From Thermoanaerobacter sp049701115 (GTDB taxonomy: Bacteria > Bacillota > Thermoanaerobacteria > Thermoanaerobacterales > Thermoanaerobacteraceae): a stretch of DNA of 44,648 nucleotides. This document shows positions 31,249-40,045 of this stretch, piece by piece. A program made the position numbers and the translations under genes. The stretch is from NCBI RefSeq assembly GCF_049701115.1, contig NZ_JBNATX010000013.1, positions 1 through 44,648 on the forward strand, written 5' to 3'. Within the stretch, counting starts at the first letter, position 1. Every line of letters begins with the position of its first letter. The notes beneath the pieces were generated by a model. That model saw nothing but the letters and a program-made list of their open reading frames with translations, was not told the origin of the DNA and ran no database searches.

Positions 31249-32688
31249 ATGGATGCCAAGAAAAAACTTCTTTTAGGGATTTTGGCAGTAGTTGTAGTCG
31301 TCTTGTTTGTATATTTTGTCCTTCCCGAAAAATCAGTTACAACTTATTTTATTGAAGCGAAATACAACGACGAGGTTAAAGTGGTAGAAGCCAACCAAAC
31401 TGTGAAGTACGTAAATAACACAGGTTCCTCTTTAAAAGAGGTCTACTTTCATTTGTATCCCAATGCTTTTAAGTCCGAAACGAGTCTACCATTTACAAAA
31501 GAAGAGCTTTCTTTTGTGTATCCTGAAGGATTTGAGCCGGGTTTTATTGAAATTGAAAAAGTTACAATAAATGGGTTACCAGCTGACTATACTTTGATGG
31601 AGCCAAATGATGAGATTTTAAAACTCACACTTCCAAGAGAAATTAAAAAAGGTGAGTCTATCAACATAAAAATAAAGTACAAGGTGAAGATTCCCCCGGC
31701 TAAAAGTAGATTTGGTTACGGCAAAAACACTGTTCAGCTGGGCAATTGGTACCCTGTATTGTCGGTGTACGATAAAAACGGATGGAATAATGACCCTTAT
31801 TACATTTTTGGTGACCCTTTTTACAGTGATGTAGCCAATTACAGAGTGGAAATCGTAGTTCCAGAAAGGTTTATAGTTGCTTCAACAGGCGAAGAAAAAG
31901 AAAAGAAAGTGGAGAAAGGTTCTAAAAAGCTTGTGTTGGAAGCAAACAAAGTACGGGATTTTGCCATTGTAATGAGCGACAAATTTAAAGTGGCAGAAGC
32001 AACAGTAGATGGAATAAATATAAGGTCGTATTATTTGACAGATGGCTATGGGGATAAGACACTAAAATTTGCTTCTGATGCTATAAGATTTTACAATGAA
32101 TATATCGGTAAATATCCTTATAAGACCTATTCTGTAGTGGAAACCGATTTTTACTTAGGGGGGATGGAATATCCTCAACTTGTGATGATATCCAAAGACT
32201 TATACAATAAGGCTAATCTTTTTAATCTCGAATATGTTATTGCTCACGAGACGGCTCATCAATGGTGGTATGCGGTAGTGGGAAATAATCAAATAAGAGA
32301 ATCATGGCTGGATGAAGGGCTTACAGAGTATTCTACCCTTCTATACATAGAAAGATACTATGGTAAGGCGACAGCGGAAGAGATATACAGACTTGTGATT
32401 GAAAGAGGTTTTAACAAATTTTTAAGCAATAGTTTAGATACTTCGTTTGCAAAAACGCTAGCAGATTTTAAAGAATGGCAGGAATACACAAATATAGTGT
32501 ACAATAAAGGGGCAATGGTGTTTTACAATTTAAGAAAATTAATAGGGGAGGAGAATTTCAGAAAAGTTCTCCAAACTTATTATGAAAAATATAAATATAA
32601 AATAGCCACTACGCAAGATTTGATCGACGTAGTGGACAGCGTGACAGGAAAAGACACAGGTGGATTTTTCCAATCATGGTTTTATTAG
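31249..32688 (+). CDS. Membrane-anchored M1 family metallopeptidase
   Basis: A 479-residue protein. Residues 6-26 form an N-terminal anchor, then a beta-rich domain (VVEANQTVKYVNNTGSSLKE) and a gluzincin catalytic domain follow. Zinc ligands are His333 and His337 in HETAHQWW and Glu356 in ESWLDEGLTEYS. The GAMEN-like substrate loop is replaced by LGGMEYPQLVM. This is the short, secreted M1 type that lacks the C-terminal helical domain of aminopeptidase N. It should cut peptides outside the membrane. Its end overlaps the convergent DnaI-like gene by four bases. Confidence 0.92.
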   Translation: MDAKKKLLLGILAVVVVVLFVYFVLPEKSVTTYFIEAKYNDEVKVVEANQTVKYVNNTGSSLKEVYFHLYPNAFKSETSLPFTKEELSFVYPEGFEPGFIEIEKVTINGLPADYTLMEPNDEILKLTLPREIKKGESINIKIKYKVKIPPAKSRFGYGKNTVQLGNWYPVLSVYDKNGWNNDPYYIFGDPFYSDVANYRVEIVVPERFIVASTGEEKEKKVEKGSKKLVLEANKVRDFAIVMSDKFKVAEATVDGINIRSYYLTDGYGDKTLKFASDAIRFYNEYIGKYPYKTYSVVETDFYLGGMEYPQLVMISKDLYNKANLFNLEYVIAHETAHQWWYAVVGNNQIRESWLDEGLTEYSTLLYIERYYGKATAEEIYRLVIERGFNKFLSNSLDTSFAKTLADFKEWQEYTNIVYNKGAMVFYNLRKLIGEENFRKVLQTYYEKYKYKIATTQDLIDVVDSVTGKDTGGFFQSWFY

Positions 32689-33668
32689 ATTATCATCTTT
32701 TTCTTTAACCTTATGTCTTCACCGTAAAAATTCAGCAGTTTGAAATGGCCAAAAATTCTAGAATAAATTCTTTCCGGATATATGGCCATTATTTCAGAAA
32801 GAGGTAAGTTAGTAGAGATTATAAATTTTTTACCCATCAAAAGTCGAGAGTTTAGTATATTGAAAAACTCTTGAAGGCTGAAGGCAGTAATGGGTTCAGT
32901 GCCTAAGTCATCTATTATTAAGAGGTCGCACTCTTTAAGCAATTCTAAATATTCGTTGTAAACTTCACTGTCAGGATTTAATTTGTTTACCCTCAGACCT
33001 TCGATTAGCTCTGGAGCAGTTCTATAAATTACACTTTTGCCTCTGTCAAGAAGCTCTTTTGCTATACAATTTGCTAGAAAAGTTTTACCTAAGCCCGAGT
33101 TACCGTAGAAAAAGAGGCTTTCCTGAATGGTATCAAAGTGTTTGATAAAGTTTAAAGCGTATTCCACTATATTTTTCATGTTAGCTCGAGGAGAAGGCTT
33201 ATCCCCATAAGGTTTATCTGAATAATATTCAAAATTAAAATTCGAGAAATTTTCTCTTTGCAATATTTCTGCAATGCTAGACTGTTTGTAGTATATATTT
33301 ATGAGTTTTTGATTAAAGCATTTGCAGCGTTTGCCATTTACGTATCCTGTGTCTTTACAGATATTGCATTCATATTTTGGTTCTAGATAATCCTCAGGAT
33401 ATCCGTGAGATTTTAATATTTGTATTTTCTTTTTTTTTAGGAGGTTTAACCTTTCTTTGAGAGAATTCAATAATTCCTTGCTTTTTTCTGGTTCTCTGAA
33501 AACGGCTTGAGTTATCTGGATCCCTATTTCCTTTATCTTATCGTCTATTTTTTCAAGCTCAGGGATTTCTTTATACAGTTGATTTCTCCGCAAAATGGCT
33601 TCTCTTTCAGCCCTGTCTCTTTTCATTTCGTACTCTTTTAGTATTTCATGAATTATATTTTCATTCAT
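32685..33668 (-). CDS. DnaC/DnaI-like helicase loader ATPase
   Basis: A 327-residue AAA+ protein. A coiled N-terminus (residues 1-105) leads to a zinc-binding cluster CNICKDTGYVNGKRCKC at about 110-126. The ATPase has Walker A FYGNSGLGKTFLANCIAKEL near 190, Walker B LLIIDDLGTEP near 252, sensor FIISTNLP and arginine finger region YPERIYSRIFGH. This is the organisation of Bacillus DnaI, which loads the replicative helicase. Its start overlaps the stop of the DnaD-like gene by eight bases, so both are made together, as expected for primosome partners. Confidence 0.92.
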   Translation of the reverse strand: MNENIIHEILKEYEMKRDRAEREAILRRNQLYKEIPELEKIDDKIKEIGIQITQAVFREPEKSKELLNSLKERLNLLKKKKIQILKSHGYPEDYLEPKYECNICKDTGYVNGKRCKCFNQKLINIYYKQSSIAEILQRENFSNFNFEYYSDKPYGDKPSPRANMKNIVEYALNFIKHFDTIQESLFFYGNSGLGKTFLANCIAKELLDRGKSVIYRTAPELIEGLRVNKLNPDSEVYNEYLELLKECDLLIIDDLGTEPITAFSLQEFFNILNSRLLMGKKFIISTNLPLSEIMAIYPERIYSRIFGHFKLLNFYGEDIRLKKKMII

Positions 33669-34641
33669 TTAATTCACCTCTAGAATGGGCCAAAAGCCTT
33701 TTTTCTAAATCTTCTATATCATAGGTTCTTTGCGAATAACTGTTAAAGTAATTTTTAGGAGCTTTAAAAGAGGAAGTAGCTGTTTTCTTTTTAGAAGTTA
33801 GCTTTTTGTTTTCTAGATCCTCCACAGTTCTTATTCCATCGTTAAACCAATTTATCAAAATTTTATTTATATATGGAAAACTTGGCTCACCAAGCTTAGC
33901 CATGCACTCTTCTCCAGCCTTTATTATTATATCGACATCGAAGCCCAGCTCGTCCATCCACCTATCTATCATTTCTCTTTGCATTTCTGTTGGCTCTTCA
34001 TCTTTCATATTCAAAGCCTTTAATATTTTCTTATAATCTTGCCACTTTTTACTTTCTGCCTTGAGATATTCTTCTACATCCAAAGCAGTTTTTAAGCCGG
34101 CATCGTGCCAGGTTATAGCAACTTTTTCCATATACTTTAAAGAAGTTTTATTTTTTGAAGCGCAATAGCTGACTAGCATTGTTATTACTTCCAGCGAAAA
34201 GCCGTATTCGTCAACCCAGCTTAAATAAGTTTCCATTTCAGTTGGTGTGAGGGGCCTTCCAAGAGTAAGCTCTATTGCTTCAAAGGCTTGTTTTACCTGT
34301 GGATCGTAAAGGGAAAGCGAATGGCCATTGGAAGATGGGGGAACTACAGGGAGATATTCTACCGTGTATTCGCCATCTATGTACTTTAACTTTACAAGGC
34401 CAGACTTTTCCCAGTATTTCAAAGCTTTGTCAATTTCTAAATCTGTCATAAAGAGCTTGTCTGCCAGTTCTTTTAAGGGGATTTGATTGCCATAAAAGCA
34501 GTATTTAAGACCTAATATATATACTTTAACGTATTCTCCTGGTGCATCTAGCATGTGATGATTTATGAAGTAATTGCTAAGAGGAGTACTTCCCCAGTCG
34601 TCGTTTTCTCTCCAAAATTTGAAAACGCTCATTCTCCCCAC
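33661..34641 (-). CDS. DnaD domain primosome protein
   Basis: A 326-residue protein with the DnaD/DnaB-II organisation. The N-terminal winged-helix part has VKVYILGLKYCFYGNQIPLK, then LADKLFMTDLEIDKALKYWE. Two DnaB_2 helical repeats follow: FEAIELTLGRPLTPTEMETY with WVDEYGFSLEVITMLVSYC, and REMIDRWMDELGFDVDIIIK. They carry the YxxxIxxxW-like DNA-binding ends (YINKILINWFNDGI). It probably remodels origin DNA and recruits the DnaI-like loader encoded 8 nt overlapping downstream. The ATG 34641 follows GGTGGGGAG. Confidence 0.92.
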   Translation of the reverse strand: MGRMSVFKFWRENDDWGSTPLSNYFINHHMLDAPGEYVKVYILGLKYCFYGNQIPLKELADKLFMTDLEIDKALKYWEKSGLVKLKYIDGEYTVEYLPVVPPSSNGHSLSLYDPQVKQAFEAIELTLGRPLTPTEMETYLSWVDEYGFSLEVITMLVSYCASKNKTSLKYMEKVAITWHDAGLKTALDVEEYLKAESKKWQDYKKILKALNMKDEEPTEMQREMIDRWMDELGFDVDIIIKAGEECMAKLGEPSFPYINKILINWFNDGIRTVEDLENKKLTSKKKTATSSFKAPKNYFNSYSQRTYDIEDLEKRLLAHSRGELNE

Positions 34642-34820
34642 CTCGAATATATTATAGCATAGGGGGATATAGTCTTCAATTAAAAAGAATTTTTAACATA
34701 TTTATCGGTTTTTTAAAAAGGAATATTAGCTTAGATTTTGACATAAAATAATGGATAGAATTTCAAGTTTTGCTTTTTGGGAAAACTATGGTATAATTAA
34801 AACGATTAGATAAAGAAAGG

Positions 34821-36167
34821 ATGGGGAAAGTGGGGAGTGAAAGCTGTAAGTTTTTGCTCTTTTTAAAAGAGTATCGCAAAAATCTTATAGCTTTTTTATT
34901 TGCTCTCTTTTTGGGACTGGCTTTTGTAGTATATGAGAATGGGTTTGCCTACAATGTGATGGTAGATGGTGTAAGTATTGGTGTTACAAGGGACCTACGA
35001 GGTGTCAAAGAGGTTGTAGAAAAGATAAAGATGGAAGAGGCAAGAAAATGGGGTGATGTGGCCTTTGACCAAGAGATAAGCTTTAAGAAAGTCAAGGTAT
35101 CTGGAGAGGTCAAGGGAGTACATCAAATAGAAGCCGACCTCAAAAGAGTTTTAAGTTTTACCTGCAAAGCTTACGCGATAGAAGTTGATGGAAAGCCAGT
35201 TGCCTTTTTAAAGTCAAAGGAACAAGCCTTTAGAGTGCTGGATTACCTAAAGGAACTTTATGATAAAAATGTGGATGAGGTGTCTTTTAAAGAAGACGTC
35301 TCTGTAAAAGAAATGTACATACCTCCGTCCAAATTGGTGAGCGAAAAAGAAGCGCTGGATATATTAAAAAGCCCCTCTAAAGAAGCTGTCAAATATGTCG
35401 TAAAAGAAAATGACAGCCTTTGGAGTATAGCTAGAGCGCACGATATGTACATAGAGGAGTTGTTGAGATTAAATCCCGGCCTTACTGAAAATCTCAAACC
35501 GGGACAGATAATATATCTTGCCAAGGAAAAACCTTTAGTGACCGTTATCACAAAGAAAGAAGTTGTCTATAATGAAGAAATACCATTTGATACTAAATTC
35601 ACAAAAGATGACAAACTTTTTGTCAATCAAACTAAAGTTCTGGTAAATGGGGAAAAAGGGTTAAAAGAGATAAGGGCAGTAGTGATAAGTGAAAACGGTG
35701 TGGAAGTTAAGAGAGAGATAAAAGAAGAAAAAATCCTTAAAAATCCTGTTTCTAAGGTTGTGGCAGTGGGTTCAAAAAGGATTTCTTATGTAGCTACAGG
35801 GTATTTTAGTTACCCCGCAAGGGGTACTATAACCTCGAGATTTGGCCCGCGGTGGGGTGGTTTTCACACTGGAGTAGATATTGCAGCACCTTATGGGAGT
35901 CCAATTTATGCCTCGGATGGCGGCACGGTAATTTTTTCTGGATGGGAAAGTGGATATGGTTATCTTGTAAAAATTGATCATCACAATGGTTATGTGACTT
36001 ATTACGGGCACGCTAGTAAACTTTTAGTAAAAACCGGCGATAAGGTTGAAAAAGGCCAAAAAATTGCGTTAGTAGGAGCGACTGGACATGCGACAGGTCC
36101 CCATGTGCATTTTGAAGTGAGGAAAAACGGGGTACCTCTTGACCCCATGCGCTTTTTAGGAAGATAG
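34821..36167 (+). CDS. LysM-G5-M23 cell-wall endopeptidase
   Basis: A 448-residue exported peptidoglycan hydrolase. Residues 15-36 are an N-terminal anchor. A LysM domain lies at about 190-236 (KYVVKENDSLWSIARAHDMY ... LKPGQIIYLAKE) and a G5 domain at about 238-320. The M23 LytM-type zinc domain at about 335-445 has H and D in GGFHTGVDIAAPYG, then TYYGHASKL and the final GPHVHFEVRKNG. All catalytic residues are present, so it should cut peptide cross-links. Start ATG 34821 follows GAAAGG. The promoter TTGCTT-16-TATAAT with extended TG is at about 34770-34797. A terminator follows directly. Confidence 0.93.
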   Translation: MGKVGSESCKFLLFLKEYRKNLIAFLFALFLGLAFVVYENGFAYNVMVDGVSIGVTRDLRGVKEVVEKIKMEEARKWGDVAFDQEISFKKVKVSGEVKGVHQIEADLKRVLSFTCKAYAIEVDGKPVAFLKSKEQAFRVLDYLKELYDKNVDEVSFKEDVSVKEMYIPPSKLVSEKEALDILKSPSKEAVKYVVKENDSLWSIARAHDMYIEELLRLNPGLTENLKPGQIIYLAKEKPLVTVITKKEVVYNEEIPFDTKFTKDDKLFVNQTKVLVNGEKGLKEIRAVVISENGVEVKREIKEEKILKNPVSKVVAVGSKRISYVATGYFSYPARGTITSRFGPRWGGFHTGVDIAAPYGSPIYASDGGTVIFSGWESGYGYLVKIDHHNGYVTYYGHASKLLVKTGDKVEKGQKIALVGATGHATGPHVHFEVRKNGVPLDPMRFLGR

Positions 36168-36192
36168 CCCTTTTTGGGCTCTTTTCTTTTTT
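36165..36192 (+). terminator. Rho-independent terminator after the M23 gene
   Basis: AGCCC-TTTTT-GGGCT followed by CTTTTCTTTTTT; it overlaps the TAG stop. Confidence 0.85.
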
Positions 36193-36302
36193 AATAAACT
36201 TGCCCCCTTTGAATAGGAATGTTATAATACAAAATGAAGGAAGAGTTTTAAGCTGTATCACTCAAAAGAATGTACATAATTTTGGTTTTGGGGTGATACA
36301 GC

Positions 36303-37106
36303 ATGGGAAAGAAGATTTTAGTTCTTATTACAATAATTATTTTTATTTTCTTGCTATTAGTCTATAACAAAGCCAATACTGCCTTTTATCCGTATGTCAG
36401 GGATTTGGGAAAGCTTAAATTGGTGGAAAGTGTAAAAGATTTCAAGACTGCAGAAAGCGATCACTTCATCTTAAAATACTCTCCGCAAGATGAAAAATAT
36501 GTGCCTTTGGTACTTCATATAGCAGAAAAGCATTTTAAAGGTGTGACAGAAGATCTAGGATATGTTCCTCGAAAAAAAGTACTAATCATAATGTATAGCG
36601 ATGCCGATAAAATGAATAGAGATTTTTCGCTAGCTAAAGGCTCCAATGCAATAGGCCTCTACCTTAATGGAGTCATAAGCATACAGTCCCCGTCTTTATG
36701 GATTGATGATTACAAGGTCCTTCCGAAAGTTTTTGAAAAAGAGGGGCCCATAGTCCATGAATTTGCCCATTTCATAGTAGATGAGGTGGCAAAGGGGAAC
36801 TATCCTGTTTGGTTTACAGAGGGCGTTGCCCTTTTGGAGGAGTACAGAGAAAATGGAGTCTCATGGGGGGAGGGTATTGAAGGGAAGCCCTACTCTTTAG
36901 AGGATCTAAATTATAGATTCAATGAATTAGATGAGGTGCTGGCGTATAAGAGGTCGTTTGAAATCATGAAGGCTATTTCTTCTAAATATGGGATGGAGAG
37001 TATAAGGGAGATTCTCAGACTTTTAGGAGAGGGACTTTCTCTTGATGCCAGCTTTAGGAAGGTCACAGGAGATGACCTTAAAAGTTTTGTTGATGCTATA
37101 AGCTAA
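36303..37106 (+). CDS. Peptidase MA-like membrane metallohydrolase
   Basis: A 267-residue protein with an N-terminal anchor (residues 4-23) and an extracellular gluzincin domain. Zinc motif HEFAHFIVDE lies near residue 151, with the third ligand in VWFTEGVALLEEY, 21 residues later. This is the peptidase_MA_2 type of short metalloproteases often encoded near cell-envelope genes. The start ATG 36303 follows GGGGTGATACAGC. It is upstream of walR, separated by a long perfect hairpin, so read-through into the wal operon is possible. Substrate unknown. Confidence 0.85.
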   Translation: MGKKILVLITIIIFIFLLLVYNKANTAFYPYVRDLGKLKLVESVKDFKTAESDHFILKYSPQDEKYVPLVLHIAEKHFKGVTEDLGYVPRKKVLIIMYSDADKMNRDFSLAKGSNAIGLYLNGVISIQSPSLWIDDYKVLPKVFEKEGPIVHEFAHFIVDEVAKGNYPVWFTEGVALLEEYRENGVSWGEGIEGKPYSLEDLNYRFNELDEVLAYKRSFEIMKAISSKYGMESIREILRLLGEGLSLDASFRKVTGDDLKSFVDAIS

Positions 37107-37137
37107 AGCAAGAAGAAGTTTCTTCTTGCTTTAGCTT
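37100..37137 (+). terminator. Perfect 18-bp hairpin between the MA peptidase and walR
   Basis: AAGCTAAAGCAAGAAGAA, a GT dinucleotide and the exact reverse complement. It contains the stop codon of the upstream gene. No T-run follows (CTATAAAATAAGG), so it may act as an mRNA stability or processing element rather than as a strong terminator. Confidence 0.5.
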
Positions 37138-37161
37138 CTATAAAATAAGGGGGCGTAGAAA

Positions 37162-37857
37162 ATGAGCAATAAGATCTTGATTGTAGATGATGAGAAGCCG
37201 CTTGTAGATATAATAAAATACAATTTAGAGAAGGAAGGTTTCACTACCTTTGAAGCTTATGACGGAGAAGAAGCTGTAAAGGTAGCGAAAGATCAAAATC
37301 CCGACCTCATAATACTGGATGTTATGCTTCCTAAGATGGACGGCTTTACTGTATTAAGGACTTTACGTCAATCCATGACGGTTCCGATTTTGATGCTCAC
37401 AGCAAAAGAAGAAGAGGTAGACAAGGTTTTGGGGCTTGAATTGGGAGCGGATGATTACATAACGAAACCTTTTTCAATGAGGGAATTGATAGCTCGAGTT
37501 AAGGCTAATTTAAGACGAATAAGTTTTAATGGAAGTGAACAAAACCACATTTTGAAGATAAAAAACCTAAAGATAGACATATTAAAGTATAAGGTAGAAA
37601 AAGACAATAAGGAGATAGAGTTAACTTCGAGAGAGTTTGAACTTCTGAGATTTTTGGTTTTAAATAAAGGGATGGTATTCTCACGAGAAGCCCTTTTGGA
37701 AAAAGTTTGGGGTTACGAGTATTTCGGAGATATTAGAACGGTGGATGTCACCATAAGGCGATTGAGAGAAAAAATAGAAGATGACCCAAGCAACCCAAAG
37801 TTCATTCATACAAAAAGAGGGGTTGGTTACTATTTTAGCGATGAAAAACCGCTTTAA
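37162..37857 (+). CDS. walR: Response regulator WalR (YycF), OmpR/PhoB family
   Basis: A 231-residue regulator. The receiver domain has DD at 9-10, phospho-acceptor Asp53 in LIILDVMLPKMDGF, switch Thr in MLTAKE and Lys in YITKPFS. The C-terminal winged helix has LTSREFELLRFLVLNKGMVF, then VWGYEYFGDIRTVDVTIRRL. The sequence, the partner kinase and the following yycH/yycI genes identify it as WalR, the essential regulator of cell-wall hydrolases in low-GC Firmicutes. The ATG follows GGGGGCG. Its end overlaps walK by 17 nt. Confidence 0.94.
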   Translation: MSNKILIVDDEKPLVDIIKYNLEKEGFTTFEAYDGEEAVKVAKDQNPDLIILDVMLPKMDGFTVLRTLRQSMTVPILMLTAKEEEVDKVLGLELGADDYITKPFSMRELIARVKANLRRISFNGSEQNHILKIKNLKIDILKYKVEKDNKEIELTSREFELLRFLVLNKGMVFSREALLEKVWGYEYFGDIRTVDVTIRRLREKIEDDPSNPKFIHTKRGVGYYFSDEKPL

Positions 37858-39556
37858 GAGCATCCAGTGGAAGATAATATTATTATACAGTTTGCTCATT
37901 CTAGTTGCAATGGAAATTATATGGATTTATTTATATAAATCCCTGGAAAATTATCACTTAAACAATTTTGATAATTATTTAGAAGCTCAGGCAAAGGGCA
38001 TCTCTTTTACATTAAAAGATAACATCGATATAAAGAGTCTAAGAAGTGTAATAAGCATGTACATGGGACCAAATTCCAACATAAAATATGTATACATATT
38101 AGATAACCGTGGTAACATATTGGCAAGTTCTACAGGTGATACAGGCAAGATGATGACTCCAGCTATAGCTAAAGCTCTTTCTGGTGAAATTGGGAGCGAA
38201 GTTACAAAAGACTATTATTCTAATAATACTCTCAAAAACTTTGCCATGCCCATTTATGACAGTAGAGGGGAAATAAGCGGGGTTGTTTATCTTAGTGGGT
38301 CTTTAAAAGGTATATACGATACTTTATGGGATGTAAACTTGATTTTAGCAAGTGCTACTCTCTTTGCACTCATAATAACTATGATACTTGGCTATGTACT
38401 TTCAAAGACTATAGCGGACCCCATAAAAGAAGTTACAAAATATGCTCAAAAAATGGCTGAAGGGGATTTTGATGTAAAAATAAATGTAAAATCCGATGAT
38501 GAGATAGGAAAATTAGGGGAGATGTTTAATTTCCTCTCTTCTCGCTTGAAAGAGACTTTAAATGACATACAAGGGGAAAAGAACAAAATAGAAGCTATCA
38601 TTAAATTCATGAAGGATGGGGTTGTGGCGGCTGACGCAAAGGGTAACATCATACATTATAATGAGGCTGCCGAAAAAATGTTAAGTAAAAAATTAAGCTT
38701 GGATATGCCTGTTAAAGAGATTTTTCCATTAAAAGAAACAGAAGGACCGGTTCCTATGATTTTGAATAACAGAGTATTAATGGTTAATGCTACCTCTGTT
38801 AAAATTAACAATCAGGTGGAAGGATATGTATACGTGATGCATGACATTACAGAGCAGCACAAACTGGACCAGATGAGAAAAGAATTTGTAGCTAATGTGT
38901 CTCACGAATTGAGGACTCCTCTTGCTACTATAAAGAGCTATGTAGAAACTCTTCTTTACAATGAAGTGGATGCCGAATATTCAAAGAAATTTTTACGAAT
39001 AATAGAAACAGAGATAGATAGGATGACGCGGCTCGTGAGAGACCTTTTGCTTCTTTCAAAGATGGATTCCGAAGAGAACAGTCTGAAACTTCAGATGTGC
39101 GATTTTAACGAATTAGTAAAAAATGTAGTAAACAGTCTGTCTATTGAGGCTTACAAGAAGGGACATAATATAATTTTAAATTTAGGAGAAGACGTTAATA
39201 AATTGGAAATAGATAAAGATAAAATGGAGCAGGTCATAATGAATATAGTGAACAATGCAATAAAATATACCCCTGAAGGAGGAGTCATAGAAATCACCAC
39301 TTTCTATGATGAAAAGGGGGTCATTTTTACTGTTAAAGACAATGGTATAGGCATTCCAAAAGAAGATTTACCTCGCATATTTGAAAGATTTTATAGGGTA
39401 GACAAAGCAAGGTCTAGAGAATTGGGGGGTACAGGGTTGGGGCTTTCCATTGTAAAGCAGATTGTAGAATTGCACAAAGGAAGTGTAAAGATAGATAGTG
39501 AACTTGGCAAGGGTACTACTGTTACAGTATATGTGCCTTATTCTAAAAATTCGTAA
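37841..39556 (+). CDS. walK: Sensor histidine kinase WalK (YycG)
   Basis: A 571-residue membrane kinase. The start is the ATG at 37841 inside the end of walR; a longer frame from 37781 lacks a ribosome site. Two membrane helices (about 12-32 and 164-187) bracket an extracellular sensor domain. HAMP follows (SKTIADPIKEVTKYAQKMAE), then a PAS domain (residues about 245-340), the dimerisation H-box with phospho-acceptor His355 in NVSHELRTPLATIKSY, and the ATPase with N-box NAIKYTPEGG, DNGIGIP and GTGLGLSIVKQI. It phosphorylates WalR and responds to cell-wall state; the yycH and yycI products are its known membrane regulators. Confidence 0.94.
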   Translation: MKNRFKSIQWKIILLYSLLILVAMEIIWIYLYKSLENYHLNNFDNYLEAQAKGISFTLKDNIDIKSLRSVISMYMGPNSNIKYVYILDNRGNILASSTGDTGKMMTPAIAKALSGEIGSEVTKDYYSNNTLKNFAMPIYDSRGEISGVVYLSGSLKGIYDTLWDVNLILASATLFALIITMILGYVLSKTIADPIKEVTKYAQKMAEGDFDVKINVKSDDEIGKLGEMFNFLSSRLKETLNDIQGEKNKIEAIIKFMKDGVVAADAKGNIIHYNEAAEKMLSKKLSLDMPVKEIFPLKETEGPVPMILNNRVLMVNATSVKINNQVEGYVYVMHDITEQHKLDQMRKEFVANVSHELRTPLATIKSYVETLLYNEVDAEYSKKFLRIIETEIDRMTRLVRDLLLLSKMDSEENSLKLQMCDFNELVKNVVNSLSIEAYKKGHNIILNLGEDVNKLEIDKDKMEQVIMNIVNNAIKYTPEGGVIEITTFYDEKGVIFTVKDNGIGIPKEDLPRIFERFYRVDKARSRELGGTGLGLSIVKQIVELHKGSVKIDSELGKGTTVTVYVPYSKNS

Positions 39557-39573
39557 TCGTAATTTAATATTGC

Positions 39574-39606
39574 TGTAACATTGCTGTAATAATATTGGTA
39601 TATAAT
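39574..39606 (+). promoter_or_regulatory. WalR box overlapping an internal promoter
   Basis: TGTAAC-ATTGC-TGTAAT (39574-39590) fits the established WalR consensus TGTWAH-N5-TGTWAH at every position. It is followed by TATAAT at 39601-39606, which puts the box over the -35 region, the position expected for direct activation. It would drive the 131-residue exported protein and yycHI. This suggests autoregulation inside the wal operon. Confidence 0.75.
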
Positions 39607-39636
39607 CTTAGATGTAGAGGAAAAGGAGGGATATCC

Positions 39637-40032
39637 TTGAAAAAAATAACCGCATTGGCTGTACTAGTTTTAATGTTACTGGTTGTATCTATTTCATCAG
39701 CCTATGCAGCAAACCTTATAATATTAAAAACAGATATTGACAATGTGAAGACAAATAATAAGTATTTTATACTCTCTGGCAATGGACAACCTGATACCAC
39801 AGTAGAATTAATTTTAAATGATAATTTAAGTGATAAATGGATAATAGATGACTCAGAGGTATTTGCAAGGCTTGTTATTTTAAATCCCGGGGAAAATACA
39901 CTTTTATTAAAGGCCTATAATAAAGATCAGGTCCAGATAATAAAGGGCAAAGTTATATTGACTAAAAAAGACGGTATATGGCAGATAACTATAACAGCTA
40001 TTGAAGAATTGATAAAGTCATTATTAAAGTAA
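39637..40032 (+). CDS. Small exported protein in the wal operon
   Basis: A 131-residue protein. The start is TTG 39637 behind AAAGGAGGG; the frame extends upstream without a site. Residues 1-25 are a typical signal peptide (ITALAVLVLMLLVVSISS ending AYAA). The mature part is a beta-sandwich-like stretch (VELILNDNLSDKWIIDDSEV, then LNPGENTLLLKAYNKDQVQI). It resembles short Ig-like domains that sit on the cell wall. It is not a standard member of the wal operon. A WalR box directly upstream and yycH 13 nt downstream place it in the same circuit. Family not recognised. Confidence 0.75.
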   Translation: MKKITALAVLVLMLLVVSISSAYAANLIILKTDIDNVKTNNKYFILSGNGQPDTTVELILNDNLSDKWIIDDSEVFARLVILNPGENTLLLKAYNKDQVQIIKGKVILTKKDGIWQITITAIEELIKSLLK

Positions 40033-40045
40033 GAGGGCTTAATTT

